From assembly GCA_028280505.1 (NCBI GenBank), contig JANQLO010000079.1, positions 1-64,000 of the forward strand: a DNA stretch of 64,000 nt. The letters run 5' to 3'. Each line of letters begins with the position of its first letter. Within the stretch, counting starts at the first letter, position 1. The position numbers and the translations under genes are program-made. Shown here one piece after another: positions 55,225 to 64,000 of the stretch. This stretch comes from Chromatiales bacterium. GTDB lineage: Bacteria; Pseudomonadota; Gammaproteobacteria; Chromatiales; Chromatiaceae. The notes beneath the pieces were generated by a model that saw only the letters and a list, made by a program, of their open reading frames with translations, ran no database searches and had not been told where the DNA came from.

Positions 55225-57327
55225 TTAATATTGCTGGCTTGCCGACGACACCAGAGGCGAATGCAAGGACAAAGTGGCAATGATACGTCTCTCGACCTCT
55301 ACTATCGACAAGTCGGCACCCTGTCGAGGCAGCATATGCCGCACGAGATCCAGCCCGGTTCCCACCCCCTTCCCTGCGCGATAATCCCAATTTTCGGGCA
55401 ACTCACCCGGATTGACGATGATAACCGTCACACATCCATCCTGGCTTTTGCATTCGACGTTCACTCCATCGTTTTCGTCAACCGGAGCATGCTTAACGGC
55501 ATTCAGTATCAATTCATTGAGCACCAAGGCGAGCGCAACCGCTTTGTCCGATGCCACCAGCCATTTCCCTTCACACGCGTGCAAGGTCATCGACATGGGC
55601 GCCTGGGGCGACACATCGCTGGTATTGTCGAAGATGGCGCGCAACAGGTGCGCGAGGTCGAGCGATGCATTCGGCGATCGACTTTGCAGACCGTACACGG
55701 TCGCGATCGATACAATTCGATTGACTGCCTCGCCGATAACGCGGCTAACCTCGGGATGGTCGCTTTGGGTCTGACGAAGTAGGCCGATCACGCCCTGAAG
55801 GTGATTCTTAATGCGATGATGCACCTCCCGAATCAAGGTGTCCTTTTGACGCACCATCACGGTCAGCTGGTTTTTTTCGGCTTCTTGATCTTTTGTCAAA
55901 TCGTGCAAAACACACACGGCGCGTCGAAACTCACCGGTGTCGTCGGTGAGTGCCGACGTGGTCACTTTGAAATAGCCGGCCGACGTGTGTTTGATCGATT
56001 CAACGACGCGTTTCGGATCGCGCTTCAATCGGATCCCGTGCGGACATTCATCTTGCGGAGCACCGTCCCGCTCACAGATACCGCAACGCCCGCCTATCAG
56101 ATCGACGACCGACCGGCCGGACAATGTCTCGAAGGCCCGATTTGCCTTGACGATTTGCAAACCATCGTCGAGTACGGCGATCGGGTCCGTGACGGCATCG
56201 AACCACTCATCCCATTCGGCATCGGGCGAACCGCGCGCCGTGTCCGCCCGTTTACGTTCGGCGGCACCGATACCGAACGATATCGACCAAACCATCCTGC
56301 CGTCGCCGTTTCCCACCGCTTGCAGCATGAACTCGCCCGTTCTCACCCCGACACGAGTCGAACAACGCAACGCCAGCCGAATTGTTTCGCCGCTTGCGCC
56401 GCGCAGCACCGATCGACGAACCCGCTCACGAATGGTCTCGTCGTGGCAAAACATCGGCAAATCCCATAACGGCGTACCCAGCACATCGCTCGAGCTAAGC
56501 CGATCGAGCGCCAATGCCGCCTCGTTCACCATCGACAGCGTCCCGTCGCGGTCGATCAAACCCATGAACAGACCCGGTGCACTGAGCATCGCATTCAGAT
56601 TCGCGTTGGCATCGGCCAGCGCGACATCGCGCTCGGCGACCTTGTCCGCCATCTGAGTAAAACTCTCGGCAAGTTGGTGGAGTTTGGGCCCGTTCAGCTG
56701 GGGCATATCGACCAGGCGATCCCCGGCGGCCAACGTCCGCCCGAGTCGCACCAGGCGTCCAAGGTCGTTATTGAAACTCAAGCCGATTAACGACAACGCC
56801 ACGATAACGACGGCCAGCCCACCACCCAATACCGGAAGGTTATCCAGCCACAGCTCGCTGACGGTCGCCTGGGACAGACGCGTATCCACACCGAAGTAGA
56901 TGAATCCGACGGCACTACCTTGCCAATCGACGGCATAACGCGCATAGACGACATCGGCGGTATAGTCACGGCGTTCAAGATCGCTGACCGGCAACGGTAT
57001 CGGCGTCGCACGGCTCTTCGCCAATACGCGATCCTGCGCATCGACCAGGGCCACATAGGTAATACCGCCAAGCCCGCCCTTTACCAGATCGTCAAGGCGC
57101 TCCGCGGACAGATCGTTCCCCCCGCCAACCGCCAATGGGCGCAATGCGATATTCAAGGCCGCCGCCGTATGCGCCACGATCGCCCGCGTCGTATCAAGAG
57201 AAAAGGAATGGAGCACCTGCCCCGTATACAAGCTCGCCCAGCCGATCAAGCCCAGCAAAACGACGATGCTCCCCAAGACAAGCCGGATCCGCACAGAATT
57301 GAAGCGTAGAATCCCGAAGCGATACAT
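55225..57327 (-). CDS. HisKA_2-type membrane sensor kinase with two PAS domains
   Basis: 700 residues; GAGGTTCAG precedes the ATG. Membrane helices at about 14-32 and 163-184 enclose a periplasmic sensor of about 130 residues. HAMP lies at about 187-235 and PAS domains at about 245-355 and 375-480. The second PAS holds a Cys motif, RCGICERDGAPQDECPHG, with Cys415, Cys418 and Cys428. The HisKA_2 motif is REVHHRIKNHLQGVIGLL (His503/504), followed by an ATPase domain with LVLNELILNAVKHA. HisKA_2 kinases typically serve ANTAR regulators, as EutW does, and the partner gene follows directly. The Cys motif might sense redox state or a metal, though variants occur in other PAS proteins. Confidence 0.93.
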   Translation of the reverse strand: MYRFGILRFNSVRIRLVLGSIVVLLGLIGWASLYTGQVLHSFSLDTTRAIVAHTAAALNIALRPLAVGGGNDLSAERLDDLVKGGLGGITYVALVDAQDRVLAKSRATPIPLPVSDLERRDYTADVVYARYAVDWQGSAVGFIYFGVDTRLSQATVSELWLDNLPVLGGGLAVVIVALSLIGLSFNNDLGRLVRLGRTLAAGDRLVDMPQLNGPKLHQLAESFTQMADKVAERDVALADANANLNAMLSAPGLFMGLIDRDGTLSMVNEAALALDRLSSSDVLGTPLWDLPMFCHDETIRERVRRSVLRGASGETIRLALRCSTRVGVRTGEFMLQAVGNGDGRMVWSISFGIGAAERKRADTARGSPDAEWDEWFDAVTDPIAVLDDGLQIVKANRAFETLSGRSVVDLIGGRCGICERDGAPQDECPHGIRLKRDPKRVVESIKHTSAGYFKVTTSALTDDTGEFRRAVCVLHDLTKDQEAEKNQLTVMVRQKDTLIREVHHRIKNHLQGVIGLLRQTQSDHPEVSRVIGEAVNRIVSIATVYGLQSRSPNASLDLAHLLRAIFDNTSDVSPQAPMSMTLHACEGKWLVASDKAVALALVLNELILNAVKHAPVDENDGVNVECKSQDGCVTVIIVNPGELPENWDYRAGKGVGTGLDLVRHMLPRQGADLSIVEVERRIIATLSLHSPLVSSASQQY

Positions 57328-57731
57328 CTGAACCTCGCGGAGACGAGACCGGTGTCCGTAAGCATTCCATGCTCCGCCCCATCAACACTTTAAACCCCAT
57401 CAATCACATTACGTAACGATTTCTTGTTTATTTCAAGGATAGCCCGAGTCCGTATCGAGTCGTTTGACCGCTAACAAGCTGACGCACTCGCGACCAGCGA
57501 CGCCGATATGCATGATCTGAACGGAAGGAATGCGGATTGCGGCGGAAGTTTACCCGGCACGCCGAACCGTTCCAACGGAAACCTGGGGTGAATGTCGACT
57601 GATCAGTTTTTGTCTATTCGGCGCGACCTTTCAAATTAACAAGTTGTACGGGCTTTGGTCCGGCCATGACGACACGCGGGGCTGATACAATTATCGATAT
57701 TACTCTGTGATCTCGATTCGCAAGACAAGAT
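57328..57731. other. Divergent intergenic region between sensor kinase and aminotransferase
   Basis: 404 bases with no gene. TACAAT at 57686 is a reasonable -10 for the aminotransferase, 40 bases before its start, but no good -35 is spaced 17 bases from it. An AT-rich patch at about 57410-57440 (upstream of the kinase) may hold the opposing promoter. Confidence 0.35.
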
Positions 57732-58922
57732 ATGAATTCCGTTCCTGACGCGACGACAAAACGGTCGACTCGGCATACCGACCGCATGTCCAAAATCCGC
57801 CCCTTCTATGTCATGGAAGTGCTTGAACGGGCATTTCGTATGCAGGCGGAAGGTAACGACGTGATCCATCTGCAAATGGGTGAACCGGACTTCGACACCC
57901 CACGGACAATCACCCAAGCCGGCATACGCGCCTTGGAACAGAAACGCACCCACTATGTCCAGGCCCTCGGCATCCCCGCGTTACGTGAGCGCATCGCCGA
58001 TTACTACCCGGCGCCCTGTCGTCCGCCGGTCGAGCGTGTCGTGGTTACACCAGGCTCGTCGGCGGGACTGCAGTTGGTCTTTGCCTGTCTGCTGAACCCG
58101 GGCGACGAAGTACTGCTCGCCGACCCCGGCTATCCGTGCAATAACAATTTCGTCCATTTATACGGCGGCGTGCCACGCGGAATCCCCTGCAACCCCGACA
58201 GCAATTATCAATTGACCGCAAAAGCGATCGCTCAGCACTGGAACGAAAACACCCGTGCCGTGCTGATCGGTACTCCGTCGAACCCCACCGGCTCGGTGGT
58301 TCCACCGGATGAGATGAGCCGGATCGCAAATACCGTCCGCCGGCTCGGCGGGCGCCTGATCGTCGACGAGATCTACCACGGCTTGGTCTACGACACCGAT
58401 GTCCGAACCGCGCTTTTCGACGGTAACGATATCTTCGTGGTCAACAGTTTCTCAAAGTACTACGGCATGACCGGTTGGCGGCTCGGCTGGTTGGTCGTGC
58501 CCGACGATTACATCGACGACATCACACGACTGTCGCAAAACCTATTCATTTCCGCCAGTACACCGGCACAATATGCGGCATTGCACGCCTTCGATGCCGA
58601 AACGACCGAAGAGCTCGAATATCGGCGCGCGACCTTTCAGCGGCGCCGGGATTACTTCGTTCCGGCACTGCGCGAGTTGGGCTTCGCCGTCCCGTTGATG
58701 CCCCAAGGCGCTTTTTACGTATACGCCGACTGCAGCCGTTTTTCGACTGACAGCGACACCGTCGCGCTCGACTTGTTGGAGCAGGCATTGGTCGGTGTCG
58801 CACCGGGCAAGGACTTCGGGGTTTACCGACAACATGAGCACATCCGCTTCAGCTATGCGAATGCCATGGACAAACTGGAGCAGGCCGTGGCGCGCATGGC
58901 CGGTTTTCTGAGTCGAACCTGA
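57732..58922 (+). CDS. Class I/II PLP-dependent aminotransferase
   Basis: 396 residues. Fold-type I features are GEPDFDTPRTI, YPCNNNFVHLYGG, the Asn in TPSNPTGSVV, VDEIYHGLVY and the PLP lysine in NSFSKYYGMTGWRLGW; FSYANAMDKLEQAV lies near the end. The arrangement matches the aspartate/alanine-type subfamily, for which substrates include aspartate, alanine or aromatic amino acids; sequence alone does not decide. Cytoplasmic and soluble. An internal ATG at 57786 (MSKIRPFYVM) could be the true start, since homologues often begin there. It is convergent, 12 bases apart, with the YHS-domain gene. Confidence 0.9.
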   Translation: MNSVPDATTKRSTRHTDRMSKIRPFYVMEVLERAFRMQAEGNDVIHLQMGEPDFDTPRTITQAGIRALEQKRTHYVQALGIPALRERIADYYPAPCRPPVERVVVTPGSSAGLQLVFACLLNPGDEVLLADPGYPCNNNFVHLYGGVPRGIPCNPDSNYQLTAKAIAQHWNENTRAVLIGTPSNPTGSVVPPDEMSRIANTVRRLGGRLIVDEIYHGLVYDTDVRTALFDGNDIFVVNSFSKYYGMTGWRLGWLVVPDDYIDDITRLSQNLFISASTPAQYAALHAFDAETTEELEYRRATFQRRRDYFVPALRELGFAVPLMPQGAFYVYADCSRFSTDSDTVALDLLEQALVGVAPGKDFGVYRQHEHIRFSYANAMDKLEQAVARMAGFLSRT

Positions 58923-58934
58923 AAAGCGAAATCT

Positions 58935-59402
58935 TTAGAAACGAATGACTTCAAAGCTGCCTGCCGCCCGCCTGGCCAGTTCCCGCTCGCCGATTTGCGA
59001 CGCATTCGATTCCGTCAGACCATCTATCGCATCGGGGACATGGAACAACAACAAGGTGTCACCGACGACCCTGAAGTTCGTTGGGTCCAGGGGCAATTGC
59101 CCGCCCAACGCCAGACTGTAAGGACACGGGTCGTGCCGCGGCCGATACTTGTCCGGATTCCGATTGAAAGCCTCGACCTGGGCCTGCGACGTCAGAAAGT
59201 AAATCACACCGTCATGGCTAACGGCATATTCCGAATCGCCCTTTTCCGCACGATTCCATGTGAAGTAGGACACCGGGCTATAACCGTCAATCGCCGGCAT
59301 CGGCACCTCCTGCACCAACGGCTGCGAGTTCGCCGGTTGCGCGATAATCAGCACGATCAACAGCAACATGCCCAACCAATCACCCAAATACATTTTTTTC
59401 AT
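58935..59402 (-). CDS. Exported YHS-domain protein
   Basis: 155 residues. The N-terminal segment MLLLIVLIIAQPANS is a signal peptide or anchor. The YHS domain covers about 35-125: IDGYSPVSYFTWNRAEKGD, YAVSHDGVIYFLTSQAQVEAF, NPDKYRPRHDPCPYSLALGG and DTLLLFHVPDAID. YHS domains are small folds linked to metal binding, often copper, through the conserved His and Cys near HDPC. The remainder is a short helical tail. A single gene; function is not established. Confidence 0.82.
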   Translation of the reverse strand: MKKMYLGDWLGMLLLIVLIIAQPANSQPLVQEVPMPAIDGYSPVSYFTWNRAEKGDSEYAVSHDGVIYFLTSQAQVEAFNRNPDKYRPRHDPCPYSLALGGQLPLDPTNFRVVGDTLLLFHVPDAIDGLTESNASQIGERELARRAAGSFEVIRF

Positions 59403-59686
59403 TTCATCACCACATCAGCCCGTCGCCTGCCGATGAGATATGCTGCCTTAAAAGGCCATAGGCAAAGCACGATACAAATGTCGACCACCCGGCACGCACC
59501 GCATCCATCGACACACCGTCGAGGGCTCATCGAGCCCGATATGCTGACGAGACCCGAAGCGAAAAGCTTTTTTTTCACGACACCCCGCCTGGAGCGCCCA
59601 GTGCCGCAAACGACAGTATCCGGTCCTGATACATTCCGCTTTCCGGACGATCGTTCGACAACGATCGGTTTTCCGCATCAAACACG

Positions 59687-60649
59687 ATGGATATGACTTC
59701 CGATCACTTTTTGATTGTCGGCGCCGGTGGTATCGGTGCCTACTATGGCGCACGTCTGCAACAAGCTGGTCACCGCGTGACCTTTGTTGCACGCGGCGAC
59801 CATCTGCAAGCCATGCAAAAACACGGGCTATGTGTCGCACACACCGAATTCCGATTCCAATCGGCCGTACAAGCGCTCTCGATCGAGCGCTTGTTGGAAT
59901 CGACCACCGCCGAACGGTTTTCAGTGATCATATTCGCTGTCAAAGCCGGTGCGACTCAGTCGTTGCTCGACCGACTGCGCGAGTGGCTAAGCGGTGAGGC
60001 CGGCCCGCGGATATTGTCTCTACAGAACGGTATCGATAACGAACGCCTGATCGCCGCGACCATCGGTACCGCACGCACCATTGGCGGGCTCGCGGTGCGT
60101 ATCGGCGGCCATGTCGTCAGGCCGGGAAGAATCGAGGCCAAAGGACCCGCGCAGGTGATCCTCGGCGCCTGGCCCACGACACAGCTTAATCGCCGTTGCC
60201 AAAACGCATTGCCCGCGTTGGTCGACACCTTCTCCGCGGCCGGCATACCCACGCAACTCAGCGAGGACATTCGCCTGGAGTTATGGAAGAAATTGCTCAT
60301 CAACAACGGCGTGAATCCCCTGTCCGCACTAACCGGCCTGGATACACGCACCCTGAGTAATCATCCACAACTCGGCGATAGCGTGTTTCGGCTGATGCAG
60401 GAGGCCGCGCAGGCGGCGCGTTCGGATGGCGTCGAACTCGGTGCCGGCGATGTCGACGCCATGTTCGACTTGATTTGCACCTTCGAGCCGATCAAGACCT
60501 CGATGCTGGTGGACTACGAAAAAGACCGCCCGCTCGAACTCGACGAGATCACCGGTGCGGTATGCGAACGTTGCCGAACGATCCAACAACCCGCGCCGGT
60601 TTCCGAGTTGATCTATGCCCTGCTCAAACTGCGCTTGCAACAACCCTAG
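59687..60649 (+). CDS. panE: 2-dehydropantoate 2-reductase (ketopantoate reductase)
   Basis: 320 residues; a second ATG lies two codons in (59693). The Rossmann motif is IVGAGGIGAYYGARL. Further signatures are FAVKAGATQ, LSLQNGIDNE, the substrate-binding Lys region ELWKKLLINNGVNPLSALTG and SSM-like FEPIKTSMLVDYEKDRPLELDEITG. It reduces ketopantoate to pantoate with NADPH in pantothenate and CoA synthesis. Some paralogues of this fold act on other 2-keto acids, and no panB or panC is adjacent, so substrate assignment is probable rather than certain. Confidence 0.88.
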   Translation: MDMTSDHFLIVGAGGIGAYYGARLQQAGHRVTFVARGDHLQAMQKHGLCVAHTEFRFQSAVQALSIERLLESTTAERFSVIIFAVKAGATQSLLDRLREWLSGEAGPRILSLQNGIDNERLIAATIGTARTIGGLAVRIGGHVVRPGRIEAKGPAQVILGAWPTTQLNRRCQNALPALVDTFSAAGIPTQLSEDIRLELWKKLLINNGVNPLSALTGLDTRTLSNHPQLGDSVFRLMQEAAQAARSDGVELGAGDVDAMFDLICTFEPIKTSMLVDYEKDRPLELDEITGAVCERCRTIQQPAPVSELIYALLKLRLQQP

Positions 60650-60670
60650 ACGCGCCCGCCATGGCCCGAT

Positions 60671-61243
60671 TCACTCTTTCGTTCCCGGGTGTAGCCACCA
60701 GGCGAACCAACGCGTCAGCAAGGGCATCACGACCCAGGTCATCAATACGACCACGACACCGGTGAACAACAAGGTACGTAACGGCATCGGCCAATGGGCA
60801 ATCAGCGGCATCAACACAAGGCTGAGTGAGCTGACGATGATGAAAATACCAAGCCAGATCACCAATGCCATCTTCACTTTCGGCGGATGCGACGGCACAT
60901 CGCAATGAGCGACGGTAAACCAGGTCTCCAACCCGCTCTCAACCTGGGCCTCGCGCGGTTGGCTGACCCGGCTGGCAAGCTCTCGCCATGCCGCTCGCTC
61001 GTCCGAATTCTCCCAACGCTCGAGATTACTGCGTTTGTCGAAGCGAAAAAGAATACGATAGGCCCGATCCTTCCCGCCGGCCGGCCGGAAGATCGTCGCA
61101 CCGAGATGACCGGGCTGCACGGACGCCGCCTTGGTGATGCCTTTAAGATAGTCCTCGAATGCATCCTCGGCACCGGGCAGCGGACGCCGCGTCACCAACA
61201 CCGTGACCGGGTCGTCAGGTGCCGCTTCGAAACCCTGATTCAT
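60671..61243 (-). CDS. Antibiotic-biosynthesis-monooxygenase-fold protein with C-terminal membrane helices
   Basis: 190 residues; AGAGGTG lies about 8 bases before the ATG. Residues 10-110 form an ABM dimeric ferredoxin-like domain (VTVLVTRRPLPGAEDAFEDYL, QPGHLGATIFRP, YRILFRFDKRSNLERWENS). Two membrane helices follow at about 122-142 and 150-172. This ABM-plus-membrane architecture is common and without known substrate. Its start is 6 bases after the GST gene, so it belongs to the run of the isomerase and GST genes. It is convergent with panE. Confidence 0.85.
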   Translation of the reverse strand: MNQGFEAAPDDPVTVLVTRRPLPGAEDAFEDYLKGITKAASVQPGHLGATIFRPAGGKDRAYRILFRFDKRSNLERWENSDERAAWRELASRVSQPREAQVESGLETWFTVAHCDVPSHPPKVKMALVIWLGIFIIVSSLSLVLMPLIAHWPMPLRTLLFTGVVVVLMTWVVMPLLTRWFAWWLHPGTKE

Positions 61244-61249
61244 CGCTGT

Positions 61250-61876
61250 TCACCTCTGACGCTCGAGCCATTGCCGAACGATGCGCGGTGCTGTCGCAAC
61301 CACCTCGTCACGTGCAAACATCCGCTCAGTCCACGACGCCAGCTCCGCCGACAGACCGGGCTCCGGCATCTCATAGGCCATCGCCAAACCGAAGCGCGTA
61401 ACCACGGCATAATCGGCAATACCGCAGGTTCCGCCGAACCAATCTCGATCGCCGAGCAAATCATTTAACACCGGCATAGCCGATGCCCAGCGCGCCGCGG
61501 CATCGTCGATCACTGCCGGATCGACATGCTCGGGTTCGCGGTCGCGCCGTTCGAAGACCAAATCGCGTACGGCGGGGCCGAGTCCGGCATCCGCATAACA
61601 CCAAACCTCACGAGCATGGGCGCGACTTTCGGCCGACGAGGGCAACAAACCGCCATGTTCATCGTTCAGGTATTCGAGGATCACCCGGGAATCGGTCAAC
61701 ACCTGCGTCGCCGCGACCAGCACCGGCACGGTGCCGTATTCGGTCAACGGAGGCCAAACCGCCTGCCAACGCGAATCGTCATGTGCCCGCCTGTCGACCG
61801 CCAAACGGAGCTGATGTAACACTATGCGGACACGCCAACAAAAGGGACATTGGTCCTTGTCGTAGAGGGTCAACAC
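61250..61876 (-). CDS. Glutathione S-transferase family protein
   Basis: 208 residues from a GTG (MLTLYDKDQCPFCWRV). The thioredoxin-like N-terminal domain has CPFC, GTVPVLV and the glutathione-binding TDSRVILEYLND; an all-helical C-terminal domain follows. A Cys-containing active site of this kind is usual for omega, beta or glutaredoxin-2-like classes. It lies 6 bases after the isomerase-like gene and 6 before the ABM gene, so one transcript is likely. The joint presence of GST and a thioredoxin-fold isomerase suggests glutathione-linked conversion of an organic substrate. Confidence 0.87.
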   Translation of the reverse strand: MLTLYDKDQCPFCWRVRIVLHQLRLAVDRRAHDDSRWQAVWPPLTEYGTVPVLVAATQVLTDSRVILEYLNDEHGGLLPSSAESRAHAREVWCYADAGLGPAVRDLVFERRDREPEHVDPAVIDDAAARWASAMPVLNDLLGDRDWFGGTCGIADYAVVTRFGLAMAYEMPEPGLSAELASWTERMFARDEVVATAPRIVRQWLERQR

Positions 61877-61882
61877 GACCGC

Positions 61883-62476
61883 TCACAACCTGGCGAGACG
61901 CATTTCTCCGAGGTATTCGAGAACATAATCGATACGATCCTGCCCCCAAAAGATCTCCTCGCCAATAACGAAACTCGGCACACCGACCACGCCCTTCTCG
62001 TCGGCCTCATGCCAGTTCGACTGAAGCCGGGCATGATTGCTGGAGTCGTGAATGGCCTCCCGAAACTCGTCCCGATGCAGACCGAGGCCTTCTGCGATAT
62101 CGATCAGCAAATCCTCCTGCCCGATATCTTCGCCGCAAGCCCACTCACGCCGCATCACCTCGACAATGTAAGGGCGCAACAGGCCTTTTTGTTCCGCCAA
62201 TAACGAGCCTGCACCCGCGAAGGTCGGATCGGTCGTCTTCGGCGGCGGATTGACGGGAATACCCATTCGGCGGGCGATACGGGCCATGTCCTGTCGCGCG
62301 ACCGGAAGCTTCTTTATCGCGATCTCCGGTGGCGACCGTCCATCCCAAGAACCCAATGGTCGCCATACCAAATTGGCGTGGTAATCATCGAATATCCGGA
62401 ACATCGTCTTCGATGCCAGATAACAATAGGGGCTGCGGAAATTGAAATAGACGTGTACGTCGGCCGGTTCAGACAT
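61883..62476 (-). CDS. DsbA-fold 2-hydroxychromene-2-carboxylate isomerase-like protein
   Basis: 197 residues. It begins VHVYFNFRSPYCYLAS, where the active-site Ser of the family (NFRSPYCY) replaces the DsbA CxxC. The helical insert and the late block GVVGVPSFVIGEEIFWGQDRID match the NahD/GST-kappa family. Relatives isomerise hydroxychromene carboxylates with glutathione in naphthalene breakdown, but many homologues have other roles. It is 65 bases downstream of the DUF1329 gene and followed by the GST gene. Confidence 0.87.
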   Translation of the reverse strand: MSEPADVHVYFNFRSPYCYLASKTMFRIFDDYHANLVWRPLGSWDGRSPPEIAIKKLPVARQDMARIARRMGIPVNPPPKTTDPTFAGAGSLLAEQKGLLRPYIVEVMRREWACGEDIGQEDLLIDIAEGLGLHRDEFREAIHDSSNHARLQSNWHEADEKGVVGVPSFVIGEEIFWGQDRIDYVLEYLGEMRLARL

Positions 62477-62541
62477 GAGCGTTCTCGAAAAAGAAGCCGG
62501 CGGCGTCTACACCGCCGGCAGGTCAGGAGGAAACCTTTTGT

Positions 62542-63852
62542 TTACCGACCGGATGCACGCATATTCTGTACGGTGAACTTCTTGGTCGGGTTCAATGCCG
62601 GATCGACCTGCCCCTTGAACTGACCGGTGGTGCAATGCATCGCCTGCACGTCGACCATGGTAAAGGAATCGTCGATCGCCACACCGGTACCCTTGTTCTT
62701 CGGCAGATGATGGTCGGGGTGTGCCTGGCCGATTTGCCAACTCTTCCACAGCTCGCCTTTACGGTCGTAGATCAGGGTACGCGGGATGGTAAAGGTCTGC
62801 GCATCGATGTAGTGCACACGCTTGCTGATCGGATGGTTGCTGTCCTTGGGCACGTTTTCCAGCACATACACCTTGCGCAACTGCCAGGTAATCTGAGGGA
62901 AGCAGTTACCCTTTCCGGTCATCTCGACAAACTGATAGCCGTCCGATTCCTTGTGCTCTTCGGACAAGGTCAAATCATTGTGATTATAAAACGGCATCAA
63001 CATCTCTTTGGTGCCTTTGTATGTCCACTCCATGTCGTTGATTCGTCCGTTGTAACCCTCGAAATCCTCGATCATGACGTCGGAACCCAGGAAGGCATCG
63101 GTCACCTGACCCGACGCCAGCCTGCGCACCCGGCGTTGGAAACCGAGATAAAGCCAGGCATTGTCACGCTTGAGATCATCTTCGTAACGATGGATCAACA
63201 ACTGCGTGTTTTTGACATCGAAAGGCTCCAATGCCTGGACATAGATCGCCCGAAATATCTGAGACGGATTCGGCTCGATATTCGGAATCGGCTCTTGGTT
63301 GACCCGATGCATGAAGTTCAAGAAATGAAAATTGAACTTGATGGTTCTTTCCAACTTGCCGGAATTCATATCCTTGTACTTCCAGTAGAAAGGATAAATC
63401 GCGGCATTGTCACCCCAGTTGTAACCGTATTTATAGTTCCATGCGAGCTTCTCGCCAGCACGTGGATCGTCCAGCGACGGTTCGGCGGGAAAAGGACGAC
63501 CGGCGACGAAACCCTCGATCTCCCCCGATGTCGCACCCAGCTTGACTTTACCCAATCCATCCCTGGTAGCCTGGACATAATTGGGATGCAGATCGAACGA
63601 CGTGGTCTCACCGACGGTGATTGTCGTCCAACCCTGTTTGATGAACGCCAGAGTCGCCGGATCGATGACATCCTTGAACTGATCCGCATTCGACTGATCA
63701 ATGGTCATGCCCGCAGTCAATCCCGCGAAACTCGGCACGCCGTTTTTGTAGGGATAGAACGAGGCCTCGACATCCGCCTCGGTTGCCGCGAACGCCGACG
63801 CCGACAGCGCGGTCGTCAACGCCGCCGCCATAATGGTTTTGGCTACTCTCAT
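62542..63852 (-). CDS. DUF1329 exported protein
   Basis: 436 residues from the ATG at 63852. A GTG two codons upstream (63858) is better spaced from AGGAG and may be the real start. The signal peptide ends at SAFA, about residue 22. Family features are GLTAGMTIDQSNADQFKDVI, EGFVAGRPFP, AWNYKYGYNWGDNA, VRRLASGQVTDAFLGSDVMIEDFEGYNGRI and LYDRKGELWKSW. The fold is LolA/LolB-like, and the gene normally accompanies DUF1302 outer-membrane barrels and RND-type exporters, which points to lipid or hydrophobic-compound trafficking at the outer membrane. The upstream DUF1302-like gene is partly present. Confidence 0.9.
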   Translation of the reverse strand: MRVAKTIMAAALTTALSASAFAATEADVEASFYPYKNGVPSFAGLTAGMTIDQSNADQFKDVIDPATLAFIKQGWTTITVGETTSFDLHPNYVQATRDGLGKVKLGATSGEIEGFVAGRPFPAEPSLDDPRAGEKLAWNYKYGYNWGDNAAIYPFYWKYKDMNSGKLERTIKFNFHFLNFMHRVNQEPIPNIEPNPSQIFRAIYVQALEPFDVKNTQLLIHRYEDDLKRDNAWLYLGFQRRVRRLASGQVTDAFLGSDVMIEDFEGYNGRINDMEWTYKGTKEMLMPFYNHNDLTLSEEHKESDGYQFVEMTGKGNCFPQITWQLRKVYVLENVPKDSNHPISKRVHYIDAQTFTIPRTLIYDRKGELWKSWQIGQAHPDHHLPKNKGTGVAIDDSFTMVDVQAMHCTTGQFKGQVDPALNPTKKFTVQNMRASGR

Positions 63853-63874
63853 CGTCACGTTACTCCTTATATTT

Positions 63875-64000
63875 CTAGAATCGATAGCGCAGGGTGACCT
63901 GCACCTCGTCTTCGTTCTGTGCCATACCGATCGGCCCGGCGCGGAAACGACCCAGCGGTTCAAAACCGGCAAGACTACGGATGGCAAGCGAGCCTTCTGC
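63875..64000 (-). CDS. C-terminal end of a probable DUF1302 outer-membrane beta-barrel protein, 5' part outside window
   Basis: Only 41 codons and the stop are visible: SLAIRSLAGFEPLGRF, MAQNEDEVQVTLRYRF and TAG. The strand pattern ending in Arg-Tyr-Arg-Phe is the C-terminal signature of a Bam-inserted barrel. The DUF1329 gene starts about 20 bases downstream, and these two families are regularly adjacent, so DUF1302 is the best guess. Confidence 0.6.
   Translation of the reverse strand, partial: AEGSLAIRSLAGFEPLGRFRAGPIGMAQNEDEVQVTLRYRF

Noticed and set aside
1..64000. CRISPR arrays, rRNA, tRNA, phage integrase or complete insertion sequence
   Set aside because: None seen: no regularly spaced repeats, no tRNA fold and no transposase or integrase among the recognisable proteins.

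Overview
The window looks like chromosomal DNA of a moderately GC-rich gammaproteobacterium, probably an environmental or marine one. This rests on content rather than a marker gene. It holds a 1619-residue NAD-glutamate dehydrogenase, YaeQ, a TRAP-TAXI importer, a PhoP/PhoQ-like pair, CheV, arsenosugar genes, DUF1302/DUF1329 proteins and many sensory genes. There is no rRNA, tRNA, CRISPR array or complete transposase.

Layout. 1-10071 (minus strand): four genes for exported proteins. They run from a mosaic helical-repeat/LRR/FG-GAP/UnbV protein, through a small protein and a coiled-coil protein, to a giant YD-repeat (RHS-like) protein that leaves the window at base 1. 10423-15985 (plus): cheV, a DUF1835 gene, and a PepSY - response regulator - PhoQ-like kinase operon followed by an EF-hand gene. 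The operon and the EF-hand gene carry the same direct-repeat promoter element. 16000-20283: a decayed ORF, an orphan Rap1a/Tai-like gene, an inverted-repeat element placed exactly between two stop codons, a DUF2490 barrel, a CLC protein and YaeQ. 20482-26431: TRAP-TAXI receptor, fused permease, universal stress protein and a ClsC-like phospholipase D protein. 26558-27065: a small exported-protein gene split by a 270-bp MITE-like element; removing the element and one copy of its 4-bp target duplication restores the frame. 27138-38443: NAD-glutamate dehydrogenase, a diguanylate cyclase, arsenosugar genes (ArsS plus two glycosyltransferases) and an orphan Wzz/GumC-like protein.

38914-57327 is a dense signalling island. 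It holds a dCache-GGDEF protein and a co-oriented minus-strand run of chemoreceptor, PhnD-like binding protein, hybrid kinase with HPt, sigma-54-type regulator and a small SpoT/MESH1-like HD protein. Divergent from that run is an RsbU/RsbW-like pair whose kinase-fold protein carries a four-cysteine insert. Beyond it come a second near-identical chemoreceptor, a membrane protein with a degenerate chemoreceptor hairpin, and a HisKA_2 kinase/ANTAR regulator pair. 57732-64000 is metabolic: aminotransferase, YHS protein, ketopantoate reductase, and a minus-strand run of DUF1302 - DUF1329 - thioredoxin-fold isomerase - GST - ABM monooxygenase.

The most promising undescribed features are the PhnD/hybrid-kinase/sigma-54/HD signalling operon with its RsbU/RsbW-Cys neighbour, the twin operators of the PepSY/PhoPQ/EF-hand module, and the small palindromic elements that supply stop codons to flanking genes.
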